From Gadus chalcogrammus (taxonomy: Eukaryota > Chordata > Actinopteri > Gadiformes > Gadidae): a stretch of 64,000 nt of DNA. Of this stretch, positions 54,568-64,000 are shown piece by piece. The stretch is taken from NCBI RefSeq assembly GCF_026213295.1, contig NC_079432.1:12841341-12905340 (forward strand), read 5' to 3'. The notes beneath the pieces are model-generated. The model was not told where the DNA came from. It searched no databases and saw only the letters and a list, made by a program, of their open reading frames with translations. The translations under genes and the position numbers were made by a program. Each line of letters opens with the position of its first letter. The stretch's first letter is position 1.

Positions 54568-55726
54568 CAAATTAAGTCTTCAAAATGAATGTCTTTGTTT
54601 TGATTTGAATAATATTGTGGTTAATGTCTTAAACAGGTTCCTGCGTTCAAGAAAGAAAGCTGTTATTTGTACTTGTCATTAGGTCATTTAGCAAATACAA
54701 AATGCACACATTGACATAACCAGGCTATATTGTTTTTTTTATTTTTTTCACAAAGTTGTTGAAATGAACAAAATTATGTCATAACAATGTTCCTGCCATG
54801 ATCAAATATGAACATGAATGTTCATACAGAGTATCGTTAATACTATAGGTCCTCATAAGAAACAATGTAAACTGTCTTAATAATTCCTATAATTACAAAA
54901 TAATATTACTACCGGTCAATATATCTGTACAAACAATAAAAACCATAAGTCAATTATTGGCCTTTGGGCTGTCAATGTAAATACTTCATCATACTTATTA
55001 GGACATATGTGTTGCAATTGTCTCTTGTGGTGTTACCAGGTCTTTTAAAAAAACACTTTAAATAAGCCTCTTGAGAAATGCCCTTTTTTGTCTTTGGTCC
55101 AAAACATCAAAGACTATCGCAAATCTAATACTTAACTAAGCTAAGCTCTAGCACCTGAATTGCTCATAAGGAACAGTATTAATTTAGAGCCAGCCTCAAG
55201 ACTTAGCTTGTTTTCTTGTACAATGTCACAGAGGCATGCGCACACACACAAACACACACATGCAGAAACACACATTTGTAGACACACGCACACAAAGGGG
55301 AAATTTACAGATTTATGAGGCTATAGCGAATGGTTTTCACAGTGATTTCAAAGAGAATTCCCTGAGACGAAAACAATTATTATCATTAAATTATTTGATG
55401 TAATATATAGAATATGATATATGTACACAGTGATGTACAAAGTATGAGAAAATTATACTTCATTAAAAAGTACAGATAGCTTTGTTGAAGATGACTGCTA
55501 AAAGTAAGTAAACCGTCACAAAATCACAAGAGTAGAGTCATAAAGTAGCTCAGATAAAATGTTAGTATCTAACTGGATTAAAACGTACAAGTATCAAAAG
55601 TAAAGAAGTACATCATTTTCCTGTCTTTAGTTTTTGACAAGGGTCAAAATGTATCAACCCTTTCCCTTTTTATTTAGTTATGCTCCATAAGTCTGTCCCT
55701 GTGTGTGTATGGCCCAGACCCCCGTC
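54568..55726. other. Inter-gene region between convergent 3' ends
   Basis: AT-rich, without coding sequence. Minus-strand AATAAA signals for the SLC22 gene occur at 55669-55674 (53 nt after its stop) and again near 54735. A short CA-rich stretch is at 55239-55295. Confidence 0.6.
55669..55674 (-). terminator. Candidate polyadenylation signal for slc22a16
   Basis: TTTATT on the plus strand reads AATAAA on the minus strand, 53 nt past the stop codon. Confidence 0.4.

Positions 55727-64000
<8,274 letters not shown>

Overview
The window is vertebrate nuclear DNA from a teleost fish. Two multi-exon genes have GT-AG introns, the non-coding DNA is saturated with very long (CA/TG)n and (AG/CT)n arrays, and there are fish-type SINE, LINE, hAT and non-autonomous DNA-transposon remnants. 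The dinucleotide load resembles gadiform (cod-like) genomes, but that is an inference; no species can be named from the sequence.

Layout. 1-5125: a tandem array with a ~47 bp monomer and a higher-order structure, interrupted at about 1580-2440 by a chimeric retroposon (tRNA-like modules plus a LINE 3' end). 5126-7640: decayed transposon sequence and unremarkable DNA. 7690-8179: CpG-rich putative promoter and 5' UTR. 8180-50076: a complete eight-exon plus-strand gene, ust (uronyl 2-O-sulfotransferase), 416 codons spread over 42 kb with a 21 kb first intron. 50077 to about 54567: its likely 3' UTR, which opens with a (TG)72 array. 64000-55727: on the minus strand and tail-to-tail with ust, the last seven coding exons of slc22a16-like (an organic cation/carnitine transporter of the SLC22 family). 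The N-terminal ~30 codons lie beyond the right edge.

How the genes relate. ust encodes a Golgi type II membrane enzyme that sulfates uronic acids of dermatan/chondroitin sulfate. The SLC22 protein is a plasma-membrane transporter. I see no functional link; they are convergent neighbours whose polyadenylation signals lie close together. From memory the human genes are both on 6q but not adjacent, so the fish adjacency is probably positional only.

The most interesting material is structural. Complementary (UG)n and (CA)n arrays flank the 44-nt ust exon 2. Long dinucleotide or homopolymer tracts sit within a few tens of bases of most slc22a16 splice sites. An inverted pair of ~1.2 kb GGGCCC-ended elements brackets the 3' half of ust. 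There are several perfect or near-perfect hairpins, a cryptic 16-bp repeat at 45085-45178, and the higher-order satellite. No previously undescribed protein system is evident; almost all other open reading frames are translations of simple repeats.
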